Source: Lachnospiraceae bacterium AD3010
GTDB lineage: Bacteria > Bacillota > Clostridia > Lachnospirales > Lachnospiraceae
Direction: 5' to 3'
NCBI GenBank assembly: GCA_000622025.1
Contig: JHWU01000008.1
Coordinates: 175,144 to 239,143, forward strand
DNA length: 64,000 bases
Part shown: positions 34,882 to 44,419 of the stretch, in pieces
Layout of the letters: the number at the start of each line of letters is the position of its first letter
Position numbering within the stretch: the first letter of the stretch is position 1
Position numbers and translations under genes: made by a program
The notes under the pieces: generated by a model
Database searches by the model: none
What the model was told of the DNA's origin: nothing
Seen by the model: only the letters and a program-made list of their open reading frames with translations

Positions 34882-35750
34882 CAATCGTCCTCCAGAAAAT
34901 CAGGCAGATAAAAATCAGCTGCTTTCTTTGCATGTATATAGGTGCCTATTTCCTCTCCGGCAATGATCCTGTGTATATTATTCAGGTCCTTTGCGTTTGC
35001 GATGATCATATCCGCCCCGGAGGAAACCGCAATGTGGGCAGCCTTTAGCTTCGTAGCCATGCCTCCGGTCCCTACCATTGAGCCGGTACTCCTCTTGCCG
35101 TAGGAATCCACCTCGTCCGTCAGATCGGCGATCTCAGGGATAAAATGTGCGTCCCTATTCTTTCTCGGATCATCATCATATAGTCCGTCTATATCTGATA
35201 AAAGAATAAGAAGATCAGCCTCCGTAAGAGCCGTCACCATGGCAGACAATGTATCATTATCCCCAAGCTCGATCTCATAGGTGGAAATGGTGTCATTTTC
35301 ATTTACCACCGGAACAACTCCGAGCTTCAACAGCTCCGAAAAGGTATTCTGGGCATTGTAGCGGTTCAGGTCATTCCTTATTGTCCTCTTTGTCATAAGG
35401 ACCTGGGCCGTAAGCTGGTTATACTCGGAAAAAAACTTCTGATAGATCATCATAAGCCTTGCCTGGCCAATGGCAGCCGCTGCCTGCTTTATCTGAAGCT
35501 TTTCATCGCGGCCGTTTTCATTGACCGCTTCCCCGCTGTAATAAACATCCTTTATATTTGCGGCCTTAAGCCCCACGGAAATGGCGCCTGATGACACCAG
35601 TATCACGTCCCTGCCTCCGTTATGGAGATCAGTAAGTTCCCGTACCAGCTTCTCTATCCTTATAAGATCCGCTCCTCCGGTCTCCTTATGTGTAACTGAG
35701 CTGGATCCGATCTTTATAACTATTCTTTTATGTTTTGAAAAATCACGCAT
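34881..35750 (-). CDS. proB: Glutamate 5-kinase
   Basis: This amino-acid kinase has KIGSSSVTHK, LVSSGAISVG, NENDTIS and LSDIDGLYDDDPR in order, then GTGGMATKLKAA. It lacks a C-terminal PUA domain. It makes gamma-glutamyl phosphate for proline. ATG 35750 fits the family N-terminus (MRDFSKHKRIVIK), but the binding site is poor; a GTG about nine codons earlier or the open frame to 35825 are alternatives. proA is not next to it. Confidence 0.92.
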   Translation of the reverse strand: MRDFSKHKRIVIKIGSSSVTHKETGGADLIRIEKLVRELTDLHNGGRDVILVSSGAISVGLKAANIKDVYYSGEAVNENGRDEKLQIKQAAAAIGQARLMMIYQKFFSEYNQLTAQVLMTKRTIRNDLNRYNAQNTFSELLKLGVVPVVNENDTISTYEIELGDNDTLSAMVTALTEADLLILLSDIDGLYDDDPRKNRDAHFIPEIADLTDEVDSYGKRSTGSMVGTGGMATKLKAAHIAVSSGADMIIANAKDLNNIHRIIAGEEIGTYIHAKKAADFYLPDFLEDD

Positions 35751-35850
35751 CCTGTCTAATATATCATATAACTGCACTTTCCGCCAGCCTGTCCCGTTAA
35801 TATAAAGGCTTATGCCTGTGGACACGCATCCGACACTTTTTCCTGAGAGC

Positions 35851-35867
35851 TTGATGCGTTTATCCCG
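35851..35867 (+). repeat. Short intergenic repeat shared with 50843-50859
   Basis: The 17-mer TTGATGCGTTTATCCCG here is identical to the complement of 50843-50859; both are preceded by GAGA-type sequence. Both lie in intergenic gaps at the 5' side of an operon. Confidence 0.55.
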
Positions 35868-35900
35868 TCAACGCCTCCGGTAGATCAGGTCATTACTCAA

Positions 35901-35969
35901 GCAAATATTTGCATAAAAATACAAAAAAATGAATTTTTCTTTGACTTATTATATCCTCTGCGGTAGTAT
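35901..35969 (+). promoter_or_regulatory. Promoter of the amino-acid ABC operon, possibly leaderless
   Basis: TTGACT (35941-35946), 17 bases and TAGTAT (35964-35969) make a good promoter. The expected transcription start is at or within a base or two of ATG 35976, and no clear Shine-Dalgarno is present. A perfect palindrome GCAAATATTTGC (35901-35912) lies 28 bases upstream of the -35 and could bind a regulator. Confidence 0.65.
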
Positions 35970-35975
35970 GGACAA

Positions 35976-36668
35976 ATGAGTAATTTAGAAACAAAGTTTT
36001 ATAATGCATTCATTGTTAAGGACAGATGGATCCTGTATCTTAAAGGCCTCGGCGTTACCCTGGAGATCGCTGTGGCTGCAGGCATCATCGGAATCATAAT
36101 AGGCTGCATAGTCGCTCTTATGAAGCTTTCCGAGCCAAAGAAAGGCAGGAAGCATACACTATGGTGGTATATCGCCACGGTCTATGTGGACGTGATAAGA
36201 GGAACTCCCTCTGTACTGCAGCTTCTCATTATGTGGTTCATAGTCTTTTCATCCTCAAAGAACGGACTTCTGGTAGCATCCCTTTCCTTCGGCATAAACT
36301 CCGGAGCCTATGTTTCAGAGATAATCAGGGCAGGGATACTTGCTGTTGATAAGGGACAGATGGAAGCAGGAAGATCCTTAGGTCTCACAAAGGCTATGAC
36401 AATGAAGGAAATAGTCCTTCCCCAGGCATTTAAGAACGTTCTTCCACCCATCGGAAATGAATTCATAATGCTTATCAAAGAAACTGCGATCGTGGGATAT
36501 GTGAGCCTCTCGGATCTTACAAGGGCTGCGAGCCAGATATCAAGCCGTACCTATGAGGCGTTTATGCCTCTTATCGGCGCAGCTGTGATCTACTTCATAA
36601 TTATTAAGATACTCACCCTTCTTCTGGAGGCACTGGAAAGGAGGCTGAGAAAGAGTGATAACCGTTAA
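35976..36668 (+). CDS. Polar amino-acid ABC transporter permease
   Basis: This 230-residue HisM/GlnP-type permease has about five membrane segments, the [12 protein letters not shown] motif and the EAA loop [22 protein letters not shown], which docks the ATPase. It has no fused binding domain. It overlaps the ATPase gene by 14 bases. With the ATPase and binding lipoprotein downstream it forms a complete importer. Confidence 0.95.
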   Translation: MSNLETKFYNAFIVKDRWILYLKGLGVTLEIAVAAGIIGIIIGCIVALMKLSEPKKGRKHTLWWYIATVYVDVIRGTPSVLQLLIMWFIVFSSSKNGLLVASLSFGINSGAYVSEIIRAGILAVDKGQMEAGRSLGLTKAMTMKEIVLPQAFKNVLPPIGNEFIMLIKETAIVGYVSLSDLTRAASQISSRTYEAFMPLIGAAVIYFIIIKILTLLLEALERRLRKSDNR

Positions 36669-37377
36669 AAATCTCTGTAAAAGCTTCAACGGGGTAAAGG
36701 TACTTGATAATGTGTCCACAAGGATCGAAAAGGGCGAAAAGGTTGCGATAATCGGGCCGTCCGGCTCGGGAAAAAGTACACTTCTCCGCTGTCTTAACCT
36801 TCTTGAGACCCCGGATTCCGGTGAGATCTGGTTTGAAGACAAGCTAATAACCGATCCGAAAATCGACATAAATAAGATTCGTGAGCATATGGGGATGGTC
36901 TTCCAGAACTTTAACCTCTTTGCAAATAAGACCGTTATGGAAAATATTACCCTAGCTCCCGTTAAGCTAAAGCTTATGTCAAAGGAGGAAGCGGAAGAAA
37001 AGGCTCTTTCACTTCTTAAGCGCGTTAATCTGGAGGAAAAGGCCGATGCCTACCCCTCTTCCCTTTCAGGCGGACAGAAGCAGCGTATAGCAATAGTGCG
37101 TTCCCTTGCCATGAGTCCGAAGGTTATGCTCTTTGACGAACCGACCTCTGCTCTTGATCCCGAGATGGTGGGTGAAGTTCTGGAGGTTATAAAGGATCTC
37201 GCTAAAAGCGGTATGACAATGGTTATCGTTACCCATGAAATGGGCTTTGCCCGGGAGGTGGCTACCAGGGTACTCTTTATCGAGGACGGCGGCATAGCCG
37301 AAGAAAATACCCCGGATCTCCTCTTCAACCATCCTGAGTCAAAGAGATTACAGGAGTTCCTGTCCAAAGTACTGTGA
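36655..37377 (+). CDS. Polar amino-acid ABC transporter ATPase (GlnQ-like)
   Basis: This 240-residue ATPase has Walker [11 protein letters not shown]-loop VFQNFNLF, signature LSGGQKQR, Walker [15 protein letters not shown] and the switch His in VTHEMGF. It belongs to the GlnQ/ArtM group. The start is GTG 36655, about ten bases after GGAGG, inside the permease gene. It energises uptake. Confidence 0.96.
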   Translation: MITVKNLCKSFNGVKVLDNVSTRIEKGEKVAIIGPSGSGKSTLLRCLNLLETPDSGEIWFEDKLITDPKIDINKIREHMGMVFQNFNLFANKTVMENITLAPVKLKLMSKEEAEEKALSLLKRVNLEEKADAYPSSLSGGQKQRIAIVRSLAMSPKVMLFDEPTSALDPEMVGEVLEVIKDLAKSGMTMVIVTHEMGFAREVATRVLFIEDGGIAEENTPDLLFNHPESKRLQEFLSKVL

Positions 37378-37395
37378 GCCCGTTGCCTTTCTGCG

Positions 37396-37751
37396 CGGAT
37401 ATCCACCCGACCGCTGCAAGTCAGATCACGCTCTCTGCCTTTGTTTTGCACCGAAATATTTGGACGGTGCTCGGAGAAAAAAGAGCGCTTTTGGCAGCTG
37501 TAGGTTTTTACCCGGATATCCATTCGGCGGCTGCAAGTCAGATCACGCTCTCTACCTTTGTTTTGCACCGAAATATTCGGACGGCACTCTGCCTCAAAAA
37601 ATGCGTTTTCGGCTCGTGCCGCCGCATTTCGGCGCAAAACTGCAGTCGCTCGCTATCGTTCTGACTTGCAGCAGCCGGGTGGATATCCGTGGGCAAAACT
37701 GCAGTCGTTCGCTATCGATCTGACCTGCAGCTGCCGTATGGATATCCGTGG
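37396..37751. repeat. Cluster of direct and inverted repeats between ATPase and binding-protein genes
   Basis: Two direct copies of about 78 bases begin at 37396 and 37513 (CGGATATCCA, then GCTGCAAGTCAGATCACGCT, then TTTTGCACCGAAATATT). Two 59-base direct copies at 37634 and 37693 are their partial inverse (GCAAAACTGCAGTCG, then CTGACTTGCAGC, then GGATATCCG). Transcription through this would form large stem-loops. In a transporter mRNA this could raise binding-protein message over permease message, which is inference. Confidence 0.8.
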
Positions 37752-37782
37752 GTAGGGTGCCAATGACGTACCAGTTGGTGTC

Positions 37783-37846
37783 ATTCTGAGCGAAGCGAAG
37801 AATCTTCTTTTTCCGATTGGAAAGATCCTTCGCTTGCGCTCAGGAT
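37783..37846. repeat. Two GA-mismatch hairpin repeats
   Basis: Copy 37783-37803 (plus) has ATTCT/AGAAT arms with a GAA loop. Copy 37825-37846 (minus) has ATCCT/AGGAT arms with a GCAA loop. Both arms changed in concert between the two. They lie about 70 bases before the binding-protein gene. Confidence 0.82.
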
Positions 37847-37916
37847 GACAGGAAAAGGGCTCTCAGGATAACGCAGTTTTTACACAAAGAAAGTGTATTA
37901 AATAAGGAGGAGAAAA

Positions 37917-38690
37917 ATGAAAAAGTTACTAGGTGTTATTTTATCAACAGCAATTGTAGTAAGTATGATGGCCGGCTGCGGCTCAAAAGGAAGCGGCTCT
38001 TCAGGCTCAAAATCGGCGGCCCTCTCTGACGGAGTGCTCACAGTGGGCACTAATGCCGAGTTCCCGCCCTTTGAGTATGTAGGTGATGACGGCGAGCCCG
38101 ACGGCTTTGACATGGCTCTGATCAAGGCTATAGGTGATGAGCTTGGCGTAAAGGTTGTAATTGAAAATATGGACTTTGATTCCCTGGTGTCCGCCATCGG
38201 TTCAAAGACAGACGTAGCCATTGCCGGAATGACCGTTACGGATGAAAGAAAGCAGTCTGTGGACTTTTCCGAACCCTATTTTGATGCGGTGCAGCATGTT
38301 CTGGTTCCCGCAAACTCCGATATCTCAAGCTATGATGACCTTGTCGGAAAGACAATTGGTGTACAGCTTGGTACCACCGGCGATTTCCTCGTAGAGGATA
38401 TAGAGGGTGCCACCGCACAGCAGTACACTAAGGCCGTTGATGCCGTAAATGATCTGGTAAACGGCAGGGTGGATGCGGTTATAGTTGACAGTAATCCTGC
38501 AGGAGTATTTGCAAAGAACTTCGAGGGAACAATAAAGGATCTTGACGGTGCAGACTTCGGTTTTGAGGTTGAGAATTATGCCATCGCTCTTCCCAAGGGA
38601 GACAGCGAATTAAAGGCAGCAATTGACGGAGCACTTAAAAAGCTTAAGGAAAACGGCACCTATGATGAGCTGGTAAAAAAGTATATCTGA
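37917..38690 (+). CDS. Polar amino-acid ABC transporter substrate-binding lipoprotein
   Basis: This 257-residue protein has a lipoprotein signal (MKKLLGVIL ... MMAGC), then a family 3 solute-binding domain: VGTNAEFPPFEYV, FDMALIKAIGDELG, DVAIAGMTVTDERKQSVDFS and IGVQLGTTGDF. It is anchored outside and feeds the permease. AAGGAGGAG precedes the ATG. Its TGA abuts the stop of the convergent flavoprotein gene (TGATCA), with no terminator between them. Confidence 0.95.
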   Translation: MKKLLGVILSTAIVVSMMAGCGSKGSGSSGSKSAALSDGVLTVGTNAEFPPFEYVGDDGEPDGFDMALIKAIGDELGVKVVIENMDFDSLVSAIGSKTDVAIAGMTVTDERKQSVDFSEPYFDAVQHVLVPANSDISSYDDLVGKTIGVQLGTTGDFLVEDIEGATAQQYTKAVDAVNDLVNGRVDAVIVDSNPAGVFAKNFEGTIKDLDGADFGFEVENYAIALPKGDSELKAAIDGALKKLKENGTYDELVKKYI

Positions 38691-40289
38691 TCAGTACTTA
38701 AGCAGTGCTTCGGCGCATTTCAGGCCGTCGATCGCAGCTGACATTATGCCGCCTGCATAGCCGGCGCCCTCTCCTGCCGGGAATATCCCGGGAACCGATG
38801 AAAGGAAATTCTCATTTCTAAGTATCCTGACCGGTGAGGAGGTACGGCTCTCAACTCCCGAAAGCAGAGAATCCGGCTCATCAAAGCCCCTTATCCTCTG
38901 TCCGAAGGAAGTGAAGGCAGAAATGATATCACTTGATATGAAATCAGGGAGGATATTTCTTATGTTTCCGTAAGAGTATCCTCCTTTGCATTGTGCTTTT
39001 ATCTTTCCGAAGCCGTTACTTACTCTGTTTTCACGGAAATCGTCAAGTCTCTGACAGGGGATCATGCCCCTTCCTTCTGAAAAAGCCCTTCTTTCAAGCT
39101 CTCTCTGAAATTCCATACCGGATAATACACCGGCCTGTCCGTATCCCATCTCAGTATAGTCGGACGGGGACACAGTCACAACAATGGCAGAATTAGCGTT
39201 CAAACCGTCCCGTCCGGAATAGCTCATACCGTTAATGCAGAGCATTTTGTCCTCGCTTGAGGAATTAACCACATATCCGCCTGGACACATGCAGAAGGAA
39301 TAGACTCCCCTTCCGGAGGGTGCACGGAATGTGAGCTTATAATCCGCATTTCTCCGGATACGCTCCCTTTCCTCCCCGTACATCGCCCGGTTTATGTCCT
39401 CCTGAAGATGCTGCACCCTGATACCAACGGCAAAGCTCTTCGGTTCCATTTTAAGAGAAGCATTCCGAAGTCCTTCAAAGGTATCCCTTGCAGAATGGCC
39501 GATCGCAAGGATAAGCCTCTCGCAGCTCATAAACTCATCATCATTTATATAGATACCCTTTAACAGCCCGTCTCTGTCCGTCTCATAACCCGTAAATCTT
39601 GATCTGAAGCGGAAACTGCCGCCGTGATCTATAATGTCACATCTGATATTTTTAACGATCCTCCTTAGAACATCAGAACCGATATGAGGCTTATTATCAG
39701 TAAGAATAGCCTCAGAAGCCCCGTATTTCACAAAGCTTTTAAGTACGAAGCGGTTCCGGTTTTCTTTATCCCTTATGCCGGTATTCAGTTTCCCGTCAGA
39801 AAAAGTCCCGGCTCCACCTTCACCAAACTGCACATTACTTTCTGTATCAAGTATCCCCTTATCCCAAAGCTCCTTAACCTTCCCGGCTCTTATCTCGACC
39901 TCGTCCCCCCGTTCCAGTATAAGAGGATGAAGACCGGCATAAGAAAGGCAGAGAGCCGCAAACATTCCTGCAGGCCCGAAGCCCACAACCACTGGGGGAT
40001 TCTCTCTTAAACCTACGGAAACCGGCTTCGGCAGGGAATAGCTTTTCTCAGCATATAAAGAAACCCGCCTGTCCTTAAGCTTAAATATTAGCTTCTCTTC
40101 ATTGGGAACTGAAACCGCCACCGCATAAATATGCTTTATATCATTCTTACGCCTGGCATCAAGAGATTTCTTTATTATATGCAGCTCCTTAAGCTCAGAA
40201 ACCCTGATCCCCAGGATTTTAGCGGTCTTTTTGTAAAGCTCCTCCGTATTCAGTTCGTGATCCGACCGGATCTCGTTTATCCGTAACAT
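38691..40289 (-). CDS. FAD-dependent dehydrogenase, COG2509 type
   Basis: This 532-residue flavoprotein has an N-terminal domain of about 85 residues, then an FAD dinucleotide site (VVVGFGPAGMFAALCLSYAG) and the family signatures NVQFGEGGAGTFSDGKL and GIFPAGEGAGYAGGIMSAAIDG. Its substrate is unknown. ATG 40289 follows AAGGAA by seven bases and lies before the stop of the next gene. Adjacent to another flavoprotein gene, likely co-transcribed. Confidence 0.9.
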   Translation of the reverse strand: MLRINEIRSDHELNTEELYKKTAKILGIRVSELKELHIIKKSLDARRKNDIKHIYAVAVSVPNEEKLIFKLKDRRVSLYAEKSYSLPKPVSVGLRENPPVVVGFGPAGMFAALCLSYAGLHPLILERGDEVEIRAGKVKELWDKGILDTESNVQFGEGGAGTFSDGKLNTGIRDKENRNRFVLKSFVKYGASEAILTDNKPHIGSDVLRRIVKNIRCDIIDHGGSFRFRSRFTGYETDRDGLLKGIYINDDEFMSCERLILAIGHSARDTFEGLRNASLKMEPKSFAVGIRVQHLQEDINRAMYGEERERIRRNADYKLTFRAPSGRGVYSFCMCPGGYVVNSSSEDKMLCINGMSYSGRDGLNANSAIVVTVSPSDYTEMGYGQAGVLSGMEFQRELERRAFSEGRGMIPCQRLDDFRENRVSNGFGKIKAQCKGGYSYGNIRNILPDFISSDIISAFTSFGQRIRGFDEPDSLLSGVESRTSSPVRILRNENFLSSVPGIFPAGEGAGYAGGIMSAAIDGLKCAEALLKY

Positions 40290-40299
40290 CAGCAATTCC

Positions 40300-41556
40300 T
40301 TACGCTGAGGCCGCAACCCCTGCAGTTAAGCCGCTGGCCCAGGCAAAGTGGAGGTTAAAGCCGCCACAGTCCCCGTCCGCATCCAGGCACTCTCCGGTAA
40401 AATAAAGCCCCGGAACCTTTTTCGAAGAAAGATCCGGATTAAGGCACTCTGCGCTAATGCCGCCACTTGTTACCTGTGAGATAACAAATTCTCCGGTGCC
40501 AGTTATTTCAAAACACATGTTTTTTATTAAATTGGAAACGTCTTTGATAAGAGTGTCATTAAGGATACCGTGAAAGGATCTTCCCTTAAACAATAGATTT
40601 TCAAGCTTTTCACAGATATTAACGGAAAGACGCTCCGAAAAGATCCCGGTAAACAGAGCTGTCGGAGGATCCTCCTCTCTGATCTTATCCGCCCTTTTCT
40701 TAAGCAGGGAAAAAACCTCGTCTTCTTCAAGCTCCGGCAGAAAATCCACGGAAATACGGCAGCTTCTCCCCTCCTTCAAAGCCCGGGAGGCTCTTCCGGA
40801 GAGATCAAAGATACAGATACCCGAAGGTCCTCCGGCGTTAACCTGAAGCTCACCCTTTGAGGACGCAGAAAAGCTATCATCAATAAAAAGTTTAACGGAA
40901 ACATAAGCCCTTACAGTATTATCGTTAAAGAAAGGATCCGGTGACAATAACCTCGTAAGTGCCGGAAGAGGTCTGGCAACAGAAAGACCGAACTTTTCTG
41001 CAAAATAATAGCCGTCTCCCGTGGAGCCGGTCTTTGGGGCAGCCTTTCCTCCGGTAGCAACGATAACCGCATCAAAAGGAGTCTCATCCTTAGATCTTTT
41101 ATTATGCTTAAGGTGGAAGAGATCCAGATAGAAAGACCCTTCTCTTTTTTCAATTCCCTTTACCTGCACCTGAGGATGAAAAAGCACCCCTCGATCCTTC
41201 AGGACCTCAATAAGGATATCATTAACCGAGGCAGCGGAATCGGACCTGGGGTAATAACCCCCGTTCTTCTTGTGATAGAGAAGCCCGAAGGAAGAAAAGA
41301 GCCTTAGAATACGATCCCTGTCGTATTTTTCAAAAACAGCGGAAAGGATTCCTGAATCGGAAAGACTTCCGCGAAAATGAGGAAGGGGGTCCGATTCATT
41401 TAAGAAATTACATTTCCCGTTTCCAGTCTGCAAAAGCTTTCGACCCGGAAACTCATTTTTTTCAAAAAGGCAGACACGGGCATTTTCTGCTGCAGCGATG
41501 GCAGCCATCATCCCGGAAGCCCCCGCACCGATAACTGCTATATTCTTCAAGATCAA
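40300..41556 (-). CDS. HI0933-family FAD/NAD(P) oxidoreductase
   Basis: This 418-residue protein has an FAD motif (IAVIGAGASGMMAAIAAA), the family box FPGRKLLQTGNGKCNF and the end FTGECLDADGDCGGFNLHFAWASG. Members of this group are flavoproteins of uncertain substrate. The start is TTG 41556 after GAGG, overlapping the stop of the flippase gene. Confidence 0.92.
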   Translation of the reverse strand: MILKNIAVIGAGASGMMAAIAAAENARVCLFEKNEFPGRKLLQTGNGKCNFLNESDPLPHFRGSLSDSGILSAVFEKYDRDRILRLFSSFGLLYHKKNGGYYPRSDSAASVNDILIEVLKDRGVLFHPQVQVKGIEKREGSFYLDLFHLKHNKRSKDETPFDAVIVATGGKAAPKTGSTGDGYYFAEKFGLSVARPLPALTRLLSPDPFFNDNTVRAYVSVKLFIDDSFSASSKGELQVNAGGPSGICIFDLSGRASRALKEGRSCRISVDFLPELEEDEVFSLLKKRADKIREEDPPTALFTGIFSERLSVNICEKLENLLFKGRSFHGILNDTLIKDVSNLIKNMCFEITGTGEFVISQVTSGGISAECLNPDLSSKKVPGLYFTGECLDADGDCGGFNLHFAWASGLTAGVAASA

Positions 41557-43202
41557 AGCACCCTCAGAGCCTTTGCTATTTTCACGAACACAGTGCCCCC
41601 GGGCACTTCATAAAGCTCTTCCTTTCTGATACCCTTAAGCTTAAGGATGGAGATAAAGTAAACCATAGCTCCGAAAAATACTGATAAAAACACGCTTATC
41701 AGATTAGAGGTTAAAAATGAAAACAGCCTGTATAAGGCAAAAACCACTATTCCCATAACTATAGAAGCAATGGCCGGGATAAAGAAGGTACGAACCATCT
41801 CCTGCTTATAATGGAGATATCTCCTTATGGAAAACTGGTTCATTATACACATAAGTACGGAGAAAAGCAGGGCTGAAAAGATCACACCGTAGATCTCCAT
41901 ATCAAACTTTTCCATCATGACATACAGAGCAGCAAGATGAATAATAAGCGCTATGGCAGAATGCCTGACCGGCACCTCCAGATGATTAATGCCCTGCAGT
42001 ATCCCGTTAGTTAAGGTGGATATGGAGGTAAAGATTATGGTCACGGCACCGACAGACAGAAGCTTTGCCGCCAGATCCACATCACCGGTAAAAAGCATGG
42101 AAAGAATCGGCTTTGAAAGAACGATAAAACCGGCAGTACAGGGAAAGGCAATCAGCATGGTAAAGCGCATCGCGGAAAAAATCTTCCTCTTTGCGCCCCT
42201 TATATTGTCTGAAGCCATACAGGCCGAAAGAGTCGGCACGGTGGATGAGCACATAGCATTTGCAAAGGCCACAGGCACATTGATAAGAAGCCTGTACTTA
42301 CCGGAGTATATGCCCCAGATCCTGGTTTTCTCGATGTCGTGGCCCTTAAGAGACATAAGCTTATTGAAAATACCGTTATCCAGCACATCCGAAATATTGT
42401 AGATAGCAGTACTTAGAATTACGGGAACAGCCGTTATTATAATGATCCTGATGATATCCCCCATCATTTCATTCTGATGGGTATCATCCCGGAAAAGATG
42501 CTCCCTCTTCATTGCGGTATTTATGAGAAGAAGTATAAGAATAAGGACTATAAGCCCTGAAAGTGCTCCAAGGCTTGTGCCGAGAGTACTTCCGGCTGCG
42601 CCGTAGGCAGGGGCAAAGCTTTCATTTGCAAGAAGTGCCGCGACCCTCTTTCCGTAAGTAAAAAACGCGGAAGCTGCCAGAATACTGACCACCGCATTAA
42701 CTATCTGCTCGATGATCTGAGAGACGGCAGTAGGGATCATGGTTCCCATACCCTGGAAATACCCTCTTAAAACACCCATGATCGCAACAATGAGAAGCGT
42801 CGGCGCAAATATCCGAAGAGCAATCGCGCTTCTCGGCTCACTCATAAGAGTGCCCGCAAAGAATTCGGCGCCGAAGAACACCGCAAGACATACAACTGAA
42901 CCTGAAATAAAGGCAAAGATCAGACCTCCATGGAAAACCCGCCTGGAATTGACATATTCCTCTTTTGAATAACGGGCGGACACAACCTTTGATATGGCTA
43001 GTGGAAGGCTGTAGGAGGAAATAAGAAGCATGATATTGTAGATCTGATAGGCCGCCGCATAATAACCGTTACCCTCGTCACCGATAATATTGGTGACCGG
43101 AACCCTGTAAAACAGCCCTATTATCCTTGTTATTATGCCGGCTATGGCAAGAATGCCGCCCTGCACTATGAAATTATGACTTTTTCGTTTTCTGGAAGCC
43201 AT
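41553..43202 (-). CDS. MOP-superfamily flippase (SpoVB/MurJ-like)
   Basis: This 549-residue protein has about 14 membrane segments and the SpoVB-like N-terminus FIVQGGILAIAGIITRIIGLFYRVPVTNIIG (first part), with GNGYYAAAYQIYNIMLLIS. It likely moves lipid-linked cell wall or polysaccharide precursors outward. Whether it is the lipid II flippase cannot be told. It is eight bases downstream of the DUF3048 lipoprotein gene. Confidence 0.9.
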   Translation of the reverse strand: MASRKRKSHNFIVQGGILAIAGIITRIIGLFYRVPVTNIIGDEGNGYYAAAYQIYNIMLLISSYSLPLAISKVVSARYSKEEYVNSRRVFHGGLIFAFISGSVVCLAVFFGAEFFAGTLMSEPRSAIALRIFAPTLLIVAIMGVLRGYFQGMGTMIPTAVSQIIEQIVNAVVSILAASAFFTYGKRVAALLANESFAPAYGAAGSTLGTSLGALSGLIVLILILLLINTAMKREHLFRDDTHQNEMMGDIIRIIIITAVPVILSTAIYNISDVLDNGIFNKLMSLKGHDIEKTRIWGIYSGKYRLLINVPVAFANAMCSSTVPTLSACMASDNIRGAKRKIFSAMRFTMLIAFPCTAGFIVLSKPILSMLFTGDVDLAAKLLSVGAVTIIFTSISTLTNGILQGINHLEVPVRHSAIALIIHLAALYVMMEKFDMEIYGVIFSALLFSVLMCIMNQFSIRRYLHYKQEMVRTFFIPAIASIVMGIVVFALYRLFSFLTSNLISVFLSVFFGAMVYFISILKLKGIRKEELYEVPGGTVFVKIAKALRVL

Positions 43203-43209
43203 TAATACT

Positions 43210-44418
43210 CTACTTGATAACGACCTTATCGGCCTCGGTATCCTGGATTATAAGAACCCAGGTCTTTCCCTGGTTCATAACTATCTCTTTTCCGGTATTG
43301 TCGAAGTACCTTACGGATCCCGTATCACCGTCAAAACGTATCCAGGTGCCGTCACGCGCCATTCCATGGGTAATATACGTCATCTTTCCGCCGGAATGGC
43401 AGTCGAATCCGAGATAGCCCTTCTCATCCACCACTTCCCAGGAGGAATACTGCAGGATAATATTGTCAACCGCAAGCTGCTCCTTGTTCTCGGCATCTAT
43501 CTGTTCCTCGCCGTACTCGAACCTGTAGTATTTGCAGTCATCGGGATTGTAATCAAACCAGGGCTTATTTATGAGGTATCCAGGCTCCACATGAGTAGCC
43601 TTATAGGCGTCAGGAGAATCAGGGACGATTATCTCTCCATCATCTGCAAAGGTGAATTTACCCTTGTAATCACTGCTGTAATTATTATCGTAGCCCTTGA
43701 TCTCGATACCCTTCTTTATTCCCTTTGCGGAAGCATAGGCATTGTGCGGCGCTACCCTGTCTGTGGTCCGGTAAAATACCGTATCTCCCTCACTGGAAAG
43801 ACCGCTTAAATTGTCCACAAAGTCCTGCTCCAGTAAGGGCATTGCATATGCCGACTGCCCGTAATGGCAGTAGATCGCATCAAATTCAAGAGCATAATAA
43901 ACAAAATAATTCCTGCAGGAACGTACAGACCCTATCTTCTTAAGGTCATCATAGTTTTCAAATAAACCCATCATACGGGTAAGGGATCCCTCCACAACGC
44001 ACTCATAGAGCACATCGGCCATAGAGGTTCCGCTCATTGGCTGGGCATCCTCAATATTATTAAGCATAACAGCAACAGGCCGGCGTTCACCGATCTCCTT
44101 TGGAACCATCTTTCCGCTGAGATAGCTTCTTATCTGCCCGTCCTTCTCTTCTCTCGGCATACCGTAGGATGAGCTGTGGTCATATTCGGCAATGAGACCG
44201 CTGGGATTAGCCTTGGTCTCATTTTCAGCTGCAGATTCGGCCTCTGCCTGAAAATCGGAATAGGCATTTATATCCGAGACCTCCTCGGAACCGTTTTCCA
44301 CCTCAGTATCCTTAGCTGCCTCCGGCTTCGGAGCACCGCTTCCCTTGCAGGAAGAAAGAAACATACAGGAAAGAACAGACACTACTATTATCAAACTGAA
44401 AAATCTTTTATTATCCAT
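43210..44418 (-). CDS. DUF3048 (YerB-like) lipoprotein
   Basis: This 402-residue protein has a lipoprotein signal (LSCMFLSSC) and an acidic linker to about residue 95. A DUF3048 domain follows: RRPVAVMLNNIEDAQPMSG, ADVLYECVVEGSLTRMMGLF, RNYFVYYALEFDAIYCHYG. A beta-rich C-terminal part then contains FRFDGD-like repeats. It is surface-anchored; the biochemical role is unknown. It lies two bases downstream of ybeY. Confidence 0.9.
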   Translation of the reverse strand: MDNKRFFSLIIVVSVLSCMFLSSCKGSGAPKPEAAKDTEVENGSEEVSDINAYSDFQAEAESAAENETKANPSGLIAEYDHSSSYGMPREEKDGQIRSYLSGKMVPKEIGERRPVAVMLNNIEDAQPMSGTSMADVLYECVVEGSLTRMMGLFENYDDLKKIGSVRSCRNYFVYYALEFDAIYCHYGQSAYAMPLLEQDFVDNLSGLSSEGDTVFYRTTDRVAPHNAYASAKGIKKGIEIKGYDNNYSSDYKGKFTFADDGEIIVPDSPDAYKATHVEPGYLINKPWFDYNPDDCKYYRFEYGEEQIDAENKEQLAVDNIILQYSSWEVVDEKGYLGFDCHSGGKMTYITHGMARDGTWIRFDGDTGSVRYFDNTGKEIVMNQGKTWVLIIQDTEADKVVIK

Positions 44419-44419
44419 C

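Noticed and set aside
37634..37751. tRNA or rRNA-like segment in the GC-rich repeat cluster
   Set aside because: No cloverleaf or conserved tRNA boxes; the structure is explained by direct and inverted repeats.
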